From Streptomyces lavendulae subsp. lavendulae (lineage in GTDB: Bacteria; Actinomycetota; Actinomycetes; Streptomycetales; Streptomycetaceae), in the NCBI RefSeq assembly GCF_002803845.1, contig NZ_CP024986.1, forward strand, positions 1-64,000: a stretch of DNA of 64,000 bases, read 5' to 3'. Each line of letters opens with the position of its first letter. The first letter of the stretch is position 1. Below are positions 16,360-24,528 of this stretch, in pieces. Below the pieces are notes generated by a model that made no database searches, was not told where the DNA came from, and was given only the letters and a program-made list of their open reading frames with translations. Position numbers and translations under genes: made by a program.

Positions 16360-17226
16360 ATGGTGCTGAGAAGGGGCGCGCGGTGGGCCGCGGGCGCGAT
16401 GGCCGCGGTCTGCATGGTGCTGCTCCTCGGTCCCAGCGCGCCGAGCCGTGGCTTGCCCCTCGCCAGGCCGCTGCCGTCCGACGCTGCCGCCGGGGAGGTC
16501 GTGCCCGACCGGGTCGGCACGTGGAACATCTGCAATCCGTGCGGTGGGAGCGGGCTCAACTTCGGCCGGGCGACGGAGATCGCCACGGCCGCGCCGCAGG
16601 TCATCGGTCTGCAGGAGGCGTGCGTACGGGACGTCGAGGAGATCCGCACGTACCTGGAGGAGGTCTACGGGCTGGTCTACCGGGTCGCGTACGGGTCGGT
16701 CCTGCGGAACTGGAACCGCTGCGGGGGGCTGCCGTGGCGGCCGGGCGGCTTCGGTCAGGCGATCCTGTCGGCGGCTCCGATGACGGACCGGGTGAGCGAC
16801 GAATACCCCGACGGCGGCTCCGAGGACCGCGGCTATCTGGCCGTCACCACGCTGGTGGGCGGCCGACCCGTCCGCGTCTTCGACACCCACCTCGCGGAGC
16901 GCCGGCAGGGAGAGGTGCGGGCGGCCCAAGTGAAGGTGCTCGCCGCGGAAGTCGCCCGCCACGACCGTGCGATCGTCCTCGGGGACTTCAACGCCGTGCC
17001 GGACGCGCCGGAACTCGGCCCGATGTGGGCCCTGGCCCGCGACACGGACCCCGGCTGCCGCCCCTCGACCGTCGGCGGCGCAGCCGGCACCTGTACGACG
17101 ACCACCGATTGGAACAGCAAGTTCGACTACGTGTTCCTGCGCGGCATCACCCCGCGCACGCACCGCGTCCGCCCCGGCCCGTACTCGGACCACCACTTGC
17201 TGCACACCGACCTGAACCGGGACTAG
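16360..17226 (+). CDS. secreted endonuclease/exonuclease/phosphatase-family protein
   Basis: 288 residues from ATG 16360 (GGGGAGG just upstream). Signal peptide AAGAMAAVCMVLLLGPSAPS. The EEP fold follows: VGTWNICNPCGG (Asn), IGLQEACVRDVEE (catalytic Glu), FGQAILSA, VFDTHLAE (His), AIVLGDFNAVPD (Asp/Asn) and the C-terminal PYSDHHLL (Asp-His). All metal and catalytic positions appear intact. Likely an extracellular metal-dependent nuclease or phosphodiesterase; four cysteines suggest disulfides. Confidence 0.85.
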   Translation: MVLRRGARWAAGAMAAVCMVLLLGPSAPSRGLPLARPLPSDAAAGEVVPDRVGTWNICNPCGGSGLNFGRATEIATAAPQVIGLQEACVRDVEEIRTYLEEVYGLVYRVAYGSVLRNWNRCGGLPWRPGGFGQAILSAAPMTDRVSDEYPDGGSEDRGYLAVTTLVGGRPVRVFDTHLAERRQGEVRAAQVKVLAAEVARHDRAIVLGDFNAVPDAPELGPMWALARDTDPGCRPSTVGGAAGTCTTTTDWNSKFDYVFLRGITPRTHRVRPGPYSDHHLLHTDLNRD

Positions 17227-17280
17227 GCCCTGTCGGGCGTACCCCCGTGGCTCTCCTGTCCGGCCCCGGGTGGTGGGCGG

Positions 17281-17673
17281 TCAGCGGGCGCTGCCGAGGT
17301 TGCGGTCGGCGTCGGATCCTTCGAGCATCAGGGTGGTCTCCTCGATGCGCCGGAAGCGGCCGTCGGGGGCGAGGTCGGCGAACACGTAGACCTCCATGCT
17401 CACGGTCGTGCCGTCCTTCTTGGTGATGTGGCAGGTGTGCCGGTCGGCGTACCGGTCGCCGTCGTGGAGCTCTTCGTGGACCTCGATCTCTCCCGCGGCG
17501 ACGAAGGTGCGCAGATGGGCGATGTGGTCGAGGAACCGGGAGCGGTCGGCCCACTCGCCGTCGGTGCGCTGGCGGTAGTCGGGGGTGAAGTGCCGGTCGG
17601 CTGCCTCGGTCAGGGTGATCTCCTCGTTGAGGAGCAGGTCGGTGAGAGCGGCCTTGATGCCGGTGCGGGTCAT
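17281..17673 (-). CDS. NTF2-like (SnoaL-type) protein
   Basis: 130 residues with the NTF2 cone-fold pattern: an N-terminal helix (IKAALTDLLLNEEITLTEAA), DRHFTPDYRQR, RSRFLDHIAHLRTF and strands IEVHEELHDGDRYADRHT and VSMEVYVFADL. Such proteins act as small-molecule isomerases, cyclases or binding subunits. It follows the alpha/beta hydrolase on the same strand, 55 bp apart, and is probably in the same TetR-controlled unit. Confidence 0.78.
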   Translation of the reverse strand: MTRTGIKAALTDLLLNEEITLTEAADRHFTPDYRQRTDGEWADRSRFLDHIAHLRTFVAAGEIEVHEELHDGDRYADRHTCHITKKDGTTVSMEVYVFADLAPDGRFRRIEETTLMLEGSDADRNLGSAR

Positions 17674-17728
17674 GTGGGGTCCTTCGTGTGGATGCGGGGG
17701 TTCTTGGCGGTGTCTTGCGGGCCTGGGG

Positions 17729-18967
17729 TCAGGCGCGGGTGTCGGTGAGGGTGCCGTCGAGGGTGTCGCCGAGCCAGTCGTAGATGCGGGCGATGGCGTG
17801 GCGCATGGCGCCGGGGTGGCAGTGGGCTCCCGCGCCTTCCGCGGCGGTGAAGAGCATCAGGGTCTTGGGGCAGGTGAGGTGCTCGTAGAGCTGTTCGGGC
17901 TGGCCCTTGAAGAACTCGTCCTCCGCGGCGTCGCAGACGAGGGTGGGGCACTGGATCTTCTCGGCGATCCCGTCGGCGAGGGTGTAGTCGAGGTAGGAGG
18001 CGTTGAAGGCGCGGGGGGTGTCGACCCCCATGACGTACATGCCGTGGTTGAGGGCCCAGCGGGCGATCGGGTCCTTGGCCATGATCTGGTCGAGGGCGGC
18101 GTCGAGTTCGGGGGCGGACTCGGCCCGCAGGAGGCGTTCGGCTTCCCGTCGGGTGCCGGGGATGTTGCGGACGGAGGTCTCGCCGAGGTCGTAGAGGCCG
18201 TCGACGGCTATCAGCGCGGCCAGCCGGTGCTCGAACGCGGCTGCCCGGGGGGCGAGTACTCCGCCCATGCTGAGACCGAGGAGGGCGATGCGGCTGTTGT
18301 CGACCTCCGGGATCGTCTCGGCGAAGTCGATCACCGGGGTGATGACGTTCTCCCAGTCGGGGCGGAAGACCAGGCCCTGGTGGTGGCGCGGCCCGGGCAT
18401 TCCGGGGCCGTCGAAGGCGAGCACGGTGTAGCCCCGCTCGACGGCGGCCAGCGCGCCGAAGAAGTGCAACTCCTCGGCGGTGCCGTCGAATCCGTTGTGC
18501 ATGATCAGCGTCGGCCGGGGGGTGCCCGAGTCGTCCACCCGGTAGAGGTAGCCGGGCAGCGTGGTGTCCTCGTAGGGGATCTCGACCGGCTCGATGCGCG
18601 GGGTGGTGTAGAGGGCGGCGGCGGCCTTGAAGCACTCCACGGAGCGGTCGTAGGCGTGGTCGTGGCGCGGATCGCAGTCCTTGCCGTGCAGGAAGAACTC
18701 CGCCGACCGGTAGTAGTTCGAGGCGCGGAGGAAGGCGTCGCGGGCGCTGATGCGGTGACCGGCCGCCAGGGCCTTCCCGGCCTCCGACGACACCCGTTCG
18801 GCGGTGGCGAACCACTCGGTGTACCAGCTGTCGTAGTCGCCCTCCGTGACCCGCCCGGCGGTGGAGACGACCTCGCCGAAGTCGGCGCCGCCGTAGGCGA
18901 TGTGGCTCATCGAGCGCAGGGTCTCGTACCAGAACTGGGTGTTGTTTGGGAACAGCAGCGGCTTCAT
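17729..18967 (-). CDS. alpha/beta hydrolase (DUF1100/FrsA-like, C-C hydrolase type)
   Basis: 412 residues. ATG 18967 has GGAGGAAACC upstream. A helical N-terminal cap (about residues 1-150) precedes the hydrolase core: TLIMHNGFDGTAEEL (oxyanion region), VLAFDGPGMPGP, nucleophile elbow LLGLSMGGVLAPRAAAF (Ser), VCDAAEDEFFKGQP (acid) and GAGAHCHPGA (His). This layout is shared with pseudooxynicotine and related C-C bond hydrolases. Two operator palindromes in front and a divergent TetR gene indicate induction by its substrate. Confidence 0.85.
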   Translation of the reverse strand: MKPLLFPNNTQFWYETLRSMSHIAYGGADFGEVVSTAGRVTEGDYDSWYTEWFATAERVSSEAGKALAAGHRISARDAFLRASNYYRSAEFFLHGKDCDPRHDHAYDRSVECFKAAAALYTTPRIEPVEIPYEDTTLPGYLYRVDDSGTPRPTLIMHNGFDGTAEELHFFGALAAVERGYTVLAFDGPGMPGPRHHQGLVFRPDWENVITPVIDFAETIPEVDNSRIALLGLSMGGVLAPRAAAFEHRLAALIAVDGLYDLGETSVRNIPGTRREAERLLRAESAPELDAALDQIMAKDPIARWALNHGMYVMGVDTPRAFNASYLDYTLADGIAEKIQCPTLVCDAAEDEFFKGQPEQLYEHLTCPKTLMLFTAAEGAGAHCHPGAMRHAIARIYDWLGDTLDGTLTDTRA

Positions 18968-18991
18968 GGCGGTTTCCTCCGACCGGGACTG

Positions 18992-19060
18992 CAAGCACAG
19001 ATCTGTGCTTGTGGGATGGACTGTAGACCCCCGGCCGCCCGGAAGCAAATATTTGTGCTT
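18992..19060. promoter_or_regulatory. twin TetR operators between hydrolase and tetR
   Basis: CAAGCACAGATCTGTGCTTG (18992-19011) is a perfect 20-bp palindrome, and AAGCAAATATTTGTGCTT (19043-19060) has the same arms with one imperfect position. The common form is AAGCAc-N6-gTGCTT. One copy lies near each divergent start, fitting a repressor controlling both genes. Confidence 0.8.
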
Positions 19061-19071
19061 ACGATGGGGGT

Positions 19072-19641
19072 GTGAATCGGAAAGAACCCGCCCCGCGCAC
19101 CCGCAGGAGTCCCGAGCAGGTCCGCACGGCCGTCCATCAGGCGGTCATCGACCTCCTCTCGGCCCCGGAGGGCGAGGAGCTCAACATCCCCGCGATCGCA
19201 CAGCGCGCCGGCGTCAACCACACCAGCGTCTACCGGCGCTGGGGCAGCCTCGACGCACTGCTGGCCGACACGGTCACCACCCGCCTCGAACGCGACTCGC
19301 CGCTGAACGACACCGGCAGCCTGCGCGGTGACCTCATCGCCTGGGCCGAAGCCAGCGTCGCGAGCATGCACACGCCCCAGGGACGCGCTCTCGTACGCGC
19401 CGTCATCCTGTCCATGCCGAGCAGCACGCAGACGCAGAGCGACCGTGCCGGGCAGTTCCGGCGCCGCATGCGGTCCATCGAGCAGATCCGGGAGCGGGCC
19501 GTCGCCCGGGGCGAGGACCCGCCACCGCTGGAGGAGATCCTCGACCAGCTGATCGCGCCGTTCTACATCCGGACGATCTTCGGCATCGACCTGCCGGCCA
19601 CCGGCTACCCGGAGCTCCTCGTGGACAGGCTCCTCGGCTGA
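19072..19641 (+). CDS. TetR-family regulator of the adjacent hydrolase
   Basis: 189 residues from GTG 19072. HTH: TAVHQAVIDLLSAPEGEELN, IPAIAQRAGVNHTSVYRRWG and SLDALLADTVTTRL (residues about 20-75), the AcrR-like Y-R-R-W variant. The C-terminal domain is TetR_C-like, with a helix pair around EEILDQLIAPFYIRTIFG. Two matching palindromes precede it. Probably autoregulated and a repressor of the alpha/beta hydrolase and NTF2-like genes. Confidence 0.88.
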   Translation: MNRKEPAPRTRRSPEQVRTAVHQAVIDLLSAPEGEELNIPAIAQRAGVNHTSVYRRWGSLDALLADTVTTRLERDSPLNDTGSLRGDLIAWAEASVASMHTPQGRALVRAVILSMPSSTQTQSDRAGQFRRRMRSIEQIRERAVARGEDPPPLEEILDQLIAPFYIRTIFGIDLPATGYPELLVDRLLG

Positions 19642-19706
19642 TCTCCACCCTCTTCTCCACCCGCGGGTCCAGGTGCGGCGAGCGGTGTCGCAGCAGTCTG
19701 GAGGGC

Positions 19707-20231
19707 ATGACAGCAACCGAGTGGATCACCGACATCGCCCTCGTCCTGATCGTCTTCCGGCAACTGCGGGAGGGCCGTCTCGACCACAAGACCTTCCTGC
19801 TGCCGCTGGGCATCGTGGCCTTCGTGGCGTACTCGTACCTGGACTCCGTCCCCACCGGCGGCAACGACCTCGTCCTGATCGCGGCCCTGACGGCGGTGGG
19901 CGCCGCACTGGGCATCGCCGGGGGGATCTACACCCGGATCCGCGCCCTCGACGGAAACCTCCTGATCAAGGCGGGTGCCGTCTCGGCGGTCCTGTGGATC
20001 GCGGGCATGGGGGCGCGGATGGGGTTCCAGACGTGGGTGGAGCACGGCGGCGGCGCCGACGACGTCGCCCGGTTCAGCCTCGCGCACCACATCACCGGCC
20101 AGCAGGCATGGGTGACCGCCTTCGTCCTGATGGCCCTCACCGAGGTCGTCACCCGGGTGGCCACGATCTTCGTACGCAGCCGGGCGGTGCGGGCGGGCAC
20201 CGCGCTGCCCGTGCTCGGCCGTACGGCCTGA
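19707..20231 (+). CDS. integral membrane protein, unknown function
   Basis: 174 residues with about five hydrophobic helices, e.g. WITDIALVLIVFRQL, FLLPLGIVAFVAYSYLD, DLVLIAALTAVGAALGIAGG and AVLWIAGMGARMGFQTW. It starts 65 bp after the TetR gene and stops 2 bp before the histidine kinase start, so it belongs to the two-component operon and may be its accessory or target. Resembles CcdC/DUF1453-like membrane proteins; not confidently assigned. Confidence 0.75.
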   Translation: MTATEWITDIALVLIVFRQLREGRLDHKTFLLPLGIVAFVAYSYLDSVPTGGNDLVLIAALTAVGAALGIAGGIYTRIRALDGNLLIKAGAVSAVLWIAGMGARMGFQTWVEHGGGADDVARFSLAHHITGQQAWVTAFVLMALTEVVTRVATIFVRSRAVRAGTALPVLGRTA

Positions 20232-20233
20232 CC

Positions 20234-21445
20234 GTGCCGTATCGTCGGCCTGTGCCCGCAGAAGAGAGCGTCCCGTCCCCCGGCGACGACAGCGGCCGGG
20301 GTGCGGGTGCGCGCCCCGTCCCCGGGCACGACCCGCGCGTACAGTGGGTGGTGTCGCTCGCGGTCGTCGTCGCGGGAATCCTGACGATCCGGCCCATGGG
20401 CTTCAGCGGCCGGGGTCTGGCGGTGGCCCTCCTCTTCGCGGTCAACTCCGCGGCGCTGCTGGCCCGGCGGCTTCCCGAGCACCGGGTCTCCCCGCGGCTC
20501 GCCCTCGTCTGGCTCACGCTCGGGGTCGTCGCGGCGGCAGCCCTGATCGGCCTGAGCAGCAGCGGGACGGGCTACCTCTTCGCCTTCTTCATCGCCGGTC
20601 ACATCGGGTACCGGCTGGAGACCCGGCCGGCCCTCGTCCTCGCCGGGCTCTGCAGCCTGCTGTGCGGCGCCGTGCTGTACCTGCGCCTCGGGCCGGGGCA
20701 CGAGCTGCTGCCGTGGATGCTGGGCGTCGCGGCCGGCGCCCCGGTCGTGATCGGCATCGTCAACCGCAGCCAGCGGCAGGCCGTGCGGGCGGCGATCGAG
20801 GCGGCGGAGTCGGCCGAACGCGCCGCCCGGGCCGAGGCGCGCACCGCCGTACTGACCGAGCGCGGCCGGATCGCCCGGGACGTGCACGACGTACTGGCCC
20901 ACTCGCTCGCCGGGATCAACATGCAGCTGGAGCTGGCGGACGCGCTGATCGACACGGGGGACCTGGAGAAGGTCCGGGAGGCTCACAGCAAGGCCCACGG
21001 CCTCGTCAAGGAGAGCCTGAAGCAGGCCCAGTGGACCGTGCACGCCCTGCGTGAGGACGCGCTGCCGCTGCGCGAGACGCTGACCGCGATGCTCGCGTCC
21101 TCGGGCCACCGCGACGCCCTCACCGTCACCGGGACCGTGCGCGAGGTGCCCGCGCAGGCGGTCCAGCACCTGCTGAGGATCGCCCAGGAGGCCCTGACCA
21201 ACGCGGCCCGGCACGCTCCCGGAGGAGCCGTCGCCATGGAGCTGGCATTCGCCCCGGCGTCGACCGCGCTGAGGATCCGCAACCGACCCGCCACCCGCCG
21301 GGCGGCCCCGGGTACGGGCAGCGGGATGGGCCTGATCGGTATGCGCGAACGCGTCGCCCTGCTGGGGGGAACGCTCGCCGCGGGCCCCGTCACCGAAGGC
21401 CCGCACCAGGGCGACTGGCAAGTGGAGGCAGTGATCCCGCAATGA
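20234..21445 (+). CDS. NarL-type sensor histidine kinase
   Basis: 403 residues from GTG 20234 (GTG 20252 also possible; ribosome binding site weak). Five or six N-terminal transmembrane helices form an intramembrane sensor (VVSLAVVVAGILTIRP, GLAVALLFAVNSAALLA and others). The HisKA_3 phosphoacceptor is RIARDVHDVLAHSLAGINMQ (His about residue 219), and the ATPase N-box is LRIAQEALTNAARHAPGG. The G-box GSGMGLIGMRERV is intact. Its stop overlaps the response regulator start (ATGA), so the pair is translationally coupled. Confidence 0.88.
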   Translation: MPYRRPVPAEESVPSPGDDSGRGAGARPVPGHDPRVQWVVSLAVVVAGILTIRPMGFSGRGLAVALLFAVNSAALLARRLPEHRVSPRLALVWLTLGVVAAAALIGLSSSGTGYLFAFFIAGHIGYRLETRPALVLAGLCSLLCGAVLYLRLGPGHELLPWMLGVAAGAPVVIGIVNRSQRQAVRAAIEAAESAERAARAEARTAVLTERGRIARDVHDVLAHSLAGINMQLELADALIDTGDLEKVREAHSKAHGLVKESLKQAQWTVHALREDALPLRETLTAMLASSGHRDALTVTGTVREVPAQAVQHLLRIAQEALTNAARHAPGGAVAMELAFAPASTALRIRNRPATRRAAPGTGSGMGLIGMRERVALLGGTLAAGPVTEGPHQGDWQVEAVIPQ

Positions 21446-22116
21446 CCGGACGAGCAGCAGAGCAGCAGGGGCAGGAGCGGTTGAGGGTGGTGGTCGCCGA
21501 CGACCAGGCCGCCGTCCGCGAGCCCCTCGCCGCGGTCCTCGCCCTGGCCGAGGGCATCGAGGTCGTCGCGGCCGCCGCGAACGGCACCGAGGTGCTGGCG
21601 GCCGTCGCCGCCGGTCCGGTGGACGTGGTGCTGATGGACCTGAGGATGCCCGTCATGGACGGCATCGAGACGACCCGGCGACTGGCCGGGGAGCACCCGG
21701 AGGTCGCGGTGGTCGTCCTGACCACCTTCGCCGACGACGACTCGATCCTGGGCGCGCTGGGCGCGGGAGCGCGCGGCTACCTGACCAAGAACGCCGGACG
21801 CCAGGACATCACCCGCGCGATCAGGGCCGCGGCCGCCGGCCAGTCCGTACTCGACCGCGAGGTCCAGGACCGTCTGCTCGCCACCGTCAGGTTCAAGACG
21901 CCGGCGCCGGCGCAGCCGCTGCCCGAGGACCTCACCCCCCGCGAACGCGAGGTGCTCGCCCTGATCGGCCAGGGCCTGCCCAACCGGGGCATCGCCGAGC
22001 GGCTCTTCATCAGCGAGGCCACGGTCAAGACGCACATCAACAACCTGTTCGCCAAGGCCGGGATCCGCGACCGTCCGGACGCCGTCCGCCGCGCCATCGC
22101 CTCGGGCCTCGCCTGA
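21442..22116 (+). CDS. NarL/LuxR-type response regulator
   Basis: 224 residues. Receiver domain: VVVADDQAAVREPL (acidic pocket), VDVVLMDLRMPVMDG (phospho-Asp about residue 67), VVVLTTFADDD (Thr) and GYLTKN (Lys). LuxR HTH: LTPREREVLALIGQGLPNRG, IAERLFISEATVKTHINNLF. Expected to be phosphorylated by the upstream kinase and to bind DNA as a dimer. Targets unknown; the upstream membrane-protein gene is a candidate. Confidence 0.92.
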   Translation: MTGRAAEQQGQERLRVVVADDQAAVREPLAAVLALAEGIEVVAAAANGTEVLAAVAAGPVDVVLMDLRMPVMDGIETTRRLAGEHPEVAVVVLTTFADDDSILGALGAGARGYLTKNAGRQDITRAIRAAAAGQSVLDREVQDRLLATVRFKTPAPAQPLPEDLTPREREVLALIGQGLPNRGIAERLFISEATVKTHINNLFAKAGIRDRPDAVRRAIASGLA

Positions 22117-22220
22117 CGTCGGCCGCCCCCGCCACCGTGTTCCGGACGGCCGGGGGATCCGCGCGGCGTGTCCGCGGGACGTCCCGGGAGGGGCGGGGGC
22201 CCGCTGCCTACGGTGGCGCC

Positions 22221-22871
22221 ATGAACGCACGGACAGAACGACCTGCCGCCGGCTACGGCATCCGGTGTGCGCGGCGGGCCGAGTCGGGGGCGGTGGCCGC
22301 CCTCCTCGCGCGGGCCTTCGCGGACGACGCGGTCATGGCCTGGATGTTCCCCGATCCCGGCGGCCGGGCCCGCAGGACGGCCCGCTTCTTCGAGCTGCTC
22401 CAGCGTCAGCAGCGGCCGCGGGCGGGCGCCGTACGGGTGGCCGCGACGGGTGGCGGACAGCTGCTGGCGGCGGCGCTCTGGTCGGGGCCGGGGCACGGGC
22501 AGCCCGGCGCCGCGCGGGAGCTGGCGACGGTGCCGCGCTACGCGTACGTGTTCGGCGTGCGGGGGCTGTCGCGGGCGGCGGGCGTGCAGAACGCGCTGCA
22601 GGAGGCCCACCCGGACACCCCGCACTGGTATCTGCCGACCCTGGGAACCGATCCGGCGTTCCAGGGAACGGGGGTCGGCTCGGCGCTGGTGCGGGAGCAG
22701 CTGGCCCGGTGCGACCGGCTCGGGCAGCCGGCCTACCTGGAGTCGAGCATGGCCTCGAACATCCCGTTCTACGAGGGTCTCGGCTTCCGCGTCACCAGGG
22801 AGATCAGGCTGCCCGGCGGCGGACCGGAGCTCTGGCCCATGTGGCGCGACGCCGGGCGCGGGCGGCGGTAG
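22221..22871 (+). CDS. GNAT-family N-acetyltransferase
   Basis: 216 residues from ATG 22221. Opening IRCARRAESGAVAALLARAF, then PHWYLPTLGTDPAFQGTGVG with the acetyl-CoA loop (Q-G-T-G-V-G), and AYLESSMASNIPFYEGLGF at the C terminus, the arrangement of Streptomyces GNATs acting on amino groups of small molecules. Start chosen because translation further upstream is Arg-rich non-coding sequence. Monocistronic. Confidence 0.85.
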   Translation: MNARTERPAAGYGIRCARRAESGAVAALLARAFADDAVMAWMFPDPGGRARRTARFFELLQRQQRPRAGAVRVAATGGGQLLAAALWSGPGHGQPGAARELATVPRYAYVFGVRGLSRAAGVQNALQEAHPDTPHWYLPTLGTDPAFQGTGVGSALVREQLARCDRLGQPAYLESSMASNIPFYEGLGFRVTREIRLPGGGPELWPMWRDAGRGRR

Positions 22872-22976
22872 GGCGGGTGCGATGACCGGATTTCGCTCCC
22901 TCGCGGGCCCGCGCCGACGCTGTTGTGCCGACCGAGCGCGGCCGTTGCGGGCCCCGCCCGTCGCCGGGGAGCTTGA

Positions 22977-23882
22977 CTAGGCCGCCGTCCAGGAGGCCTG
23001 CGCTGCGTCCGCCTTCGGCCGGGGGCCGATCGCGGTGGCCCCGGCAGGGGCGGCGGCCCGCAGGGGTGATGCGGCGGCCGGGGCGGCCGGCTGCCAGGGG
23101 CCCCAGTTTCCGCCCGGCGCCGTTTGCCGGATCTCCCACGTGCGGTCCCTGTTCCACTCGCGTGCCGTCACGTGGAGCCTGCCGTCGGGCAGTTGTTCCA
23201 CGGTGCTGGGCTGGCTCAGGCCCACGCCTGCGTCCGGCACCTGGCCCATGGACTGTTTCGGGCCCCAGCCGGCGCCCGCGTTCTGCTGGTGGCGCAGCTC
23301 CATCGAGCCGGCGCCGTACGCCCCGGAGGCGAAGGCGTCGATGCTGCCGTCCCGCTCCTTGAACAGCACGACCCCGCCGTGGTACGGCGTCGGCGCGAGG
23401 CCGAAGCCGTCCACTGCGCTCCAGCCGCCCGGACCGCCGTCGTCCTCCACCGTGTGGCAGAAGGAGCCGTAGGTGGAGAACAGCAGTTCCAGCTTGCCCG
23501 CCGAGTTTTCGATCGCCGTCATGGCGTAGCTCTTCGGGCCCACGGTCGCCGCGCTCACCCGCTGCCACACGCCGTACGCGCCGCCCGGTCCGTTCTGCTC
23601 GCGGTGCCAGACGAAGGGCAGGCCTCTGGTCGCCGTGGCGTCGTAGAAGAGCTGGAACTGCGCGATCCGGCCGTCCGCACGCGCCACGGACACCAGAGTG
23701 TCCGCCACCGGCGAGCTCGCCAGGCCCGTGGCCCCGGTGTCGGTCGAGCACGCGGCCGATGCGGCCTGCGCCACCGCCGTGGGGGCCATCGCGGCTCCGG
23801 TGCACGTGAGCGCCACCGCGATCGCTCCGCGCACCCATGCCCCGACCCTTTTGTCCCGTAGCTCTCTCCGGAGCGATCTCAT
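22977..23882 (-). CDS. secreted protein with PLL-like beta-propeller repeats
   Basis: 301 residues from ATG 23882 (GGGGAACTC upstream). Signal peptide AIAVALTCTGAAMAPTAVAQA. The mature protein has repeated blades of about 50 residues: GRIAQFQLFYDATATRGLPF, GKLELLFSTYG, GSIDAFASGAYGAG, GRLHVTAREWNRDRTWEIRQ, each with aromatic-W/Q patterns such as GGNWGPWQPAA. This is characteristic of PLL/tachylectin-like propellers that bind glycans. Likely extracellular carbohydrate recognition. Confidence 0.72.
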   Translation of the reverse strand: MRSLRRELRDKRVGAWVRGAIAVALTCTGAAMAPTAVAQAASAACSTDTGATGLASSPVADTLVSVARADGRIAQFQLFYDATATRGLPFVWHREQNGPGGAYGVWQRVSAATVGPKSYAMTAIENSAGKLELLFSTYGSFCHTVEDDGGPGGWSAVDGFGLAPTPYHGGVVLFKERDGSIDAFASGAYGAGSMELRHQQNAGAGWGPKQSMGQVPDAGVGLSQPSTVEQLPDGRLHVTAREWNRDRTWEIRQTAPGGNWGPWQPAAPAAASPLRAAAPAGATAIGPRPKADAAQASWTAA

Positions 23883-23980
23883 GAGTTCCCCGTTCTCCAG
23901 ACCGGCCCGTGTGGCCGCAGAGAATCCTCCTGAGGCGCGGCGGTTCGCGCCAGCCCACGAATTCGGCCAGTGGCACTGCC

Positions 23981-24439
23981 TCACGGCAGGTCGGTGCGGC
24001 CGAGCCACGCCGGTTTCACCGGCACGCCGTCCGCGTCGCGATCCTCCGTCGCCGATGCCGGTGCCGGTGCCGGTGGGGGTTGGGGTGGGCCGTCCGGCGT
24101 CGGCGCCGTGACCGGTGGGGCCTCCTCGGCCGGTGCGTCGCCGACCGGTTTCGCGGGTGCGGGACGGTCGGTGTCGTCCAAGAGCTCGGCAGCGGAGAAG
24201 CGGGTGGCGTGGGACTGCCAGGCTCCGTCGACCACCAGCAGGAATCCGTCCCCGTCGCGGAAGAGCCGACGCCGCCTGGGGCTCCTGGGATGCTCCGGTG
24301 TGTACGCTCGCGCCCGCCTCTCCAGCTCTGCCAGAGCCGCCTCCCGCTCACCCTCCACATGCGCGATCACATAGGCCTCGGTGTGTTTGCGCTCCCCCGA
24401 GCCGACCGTCGTCTCCAGGATCAGTCCCCATGTAGCCAT
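23981..24439 (-). CDS. hypothetical protein with Pro-rich tail
   Basis: 152 residues. The N-terminal ~85 residues (MATWGLILETTVGSGERKHT, AYVIAHVEGEREAALAELE) form a conserved-looking alpha/beta region ending LFRDGDGFLLVVDGAWQSHA. A Pro/Ala-rich, disordered C-terminal tail follows. No signal peptide. Typical of small uncharacterised Streptomyces cytosolic proteins. The stop lies 98 bp upstream of the secreted propeller gene on the same strand. Confidence 0.68.
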   Translation of the reverse strand: MATWGLILETTVGSGERKHTEAYVIAHVEGEREAALAELERRARAYTPEHPRSPRRRRLFRDGDGFLLVVDGAWQSHATRFSAAELLDDTDRPAPAKPVGDAPAEEAPPVTAPTPDGPPQPPPAPAPASATEDRDADGVPVKPAWLGRTDLP

Positions 24440-24528
24440 GGCCCTCGCCCTCCCTCGTTTTCGTCAAGCGGCAGCAGAACGGCAGACGTCGACGGGCTCG
24501 GCCACCGCACGTCCAGGGCGTGGGAGAG

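Noticed and set aside
14940..16649. Frame encoding Arg-Thr-Asp repeats over the CGGTC tandem repeat
   Set aside because: Antiphase reading of an oxidoreductase gene plus a simple repeat; no start signal.
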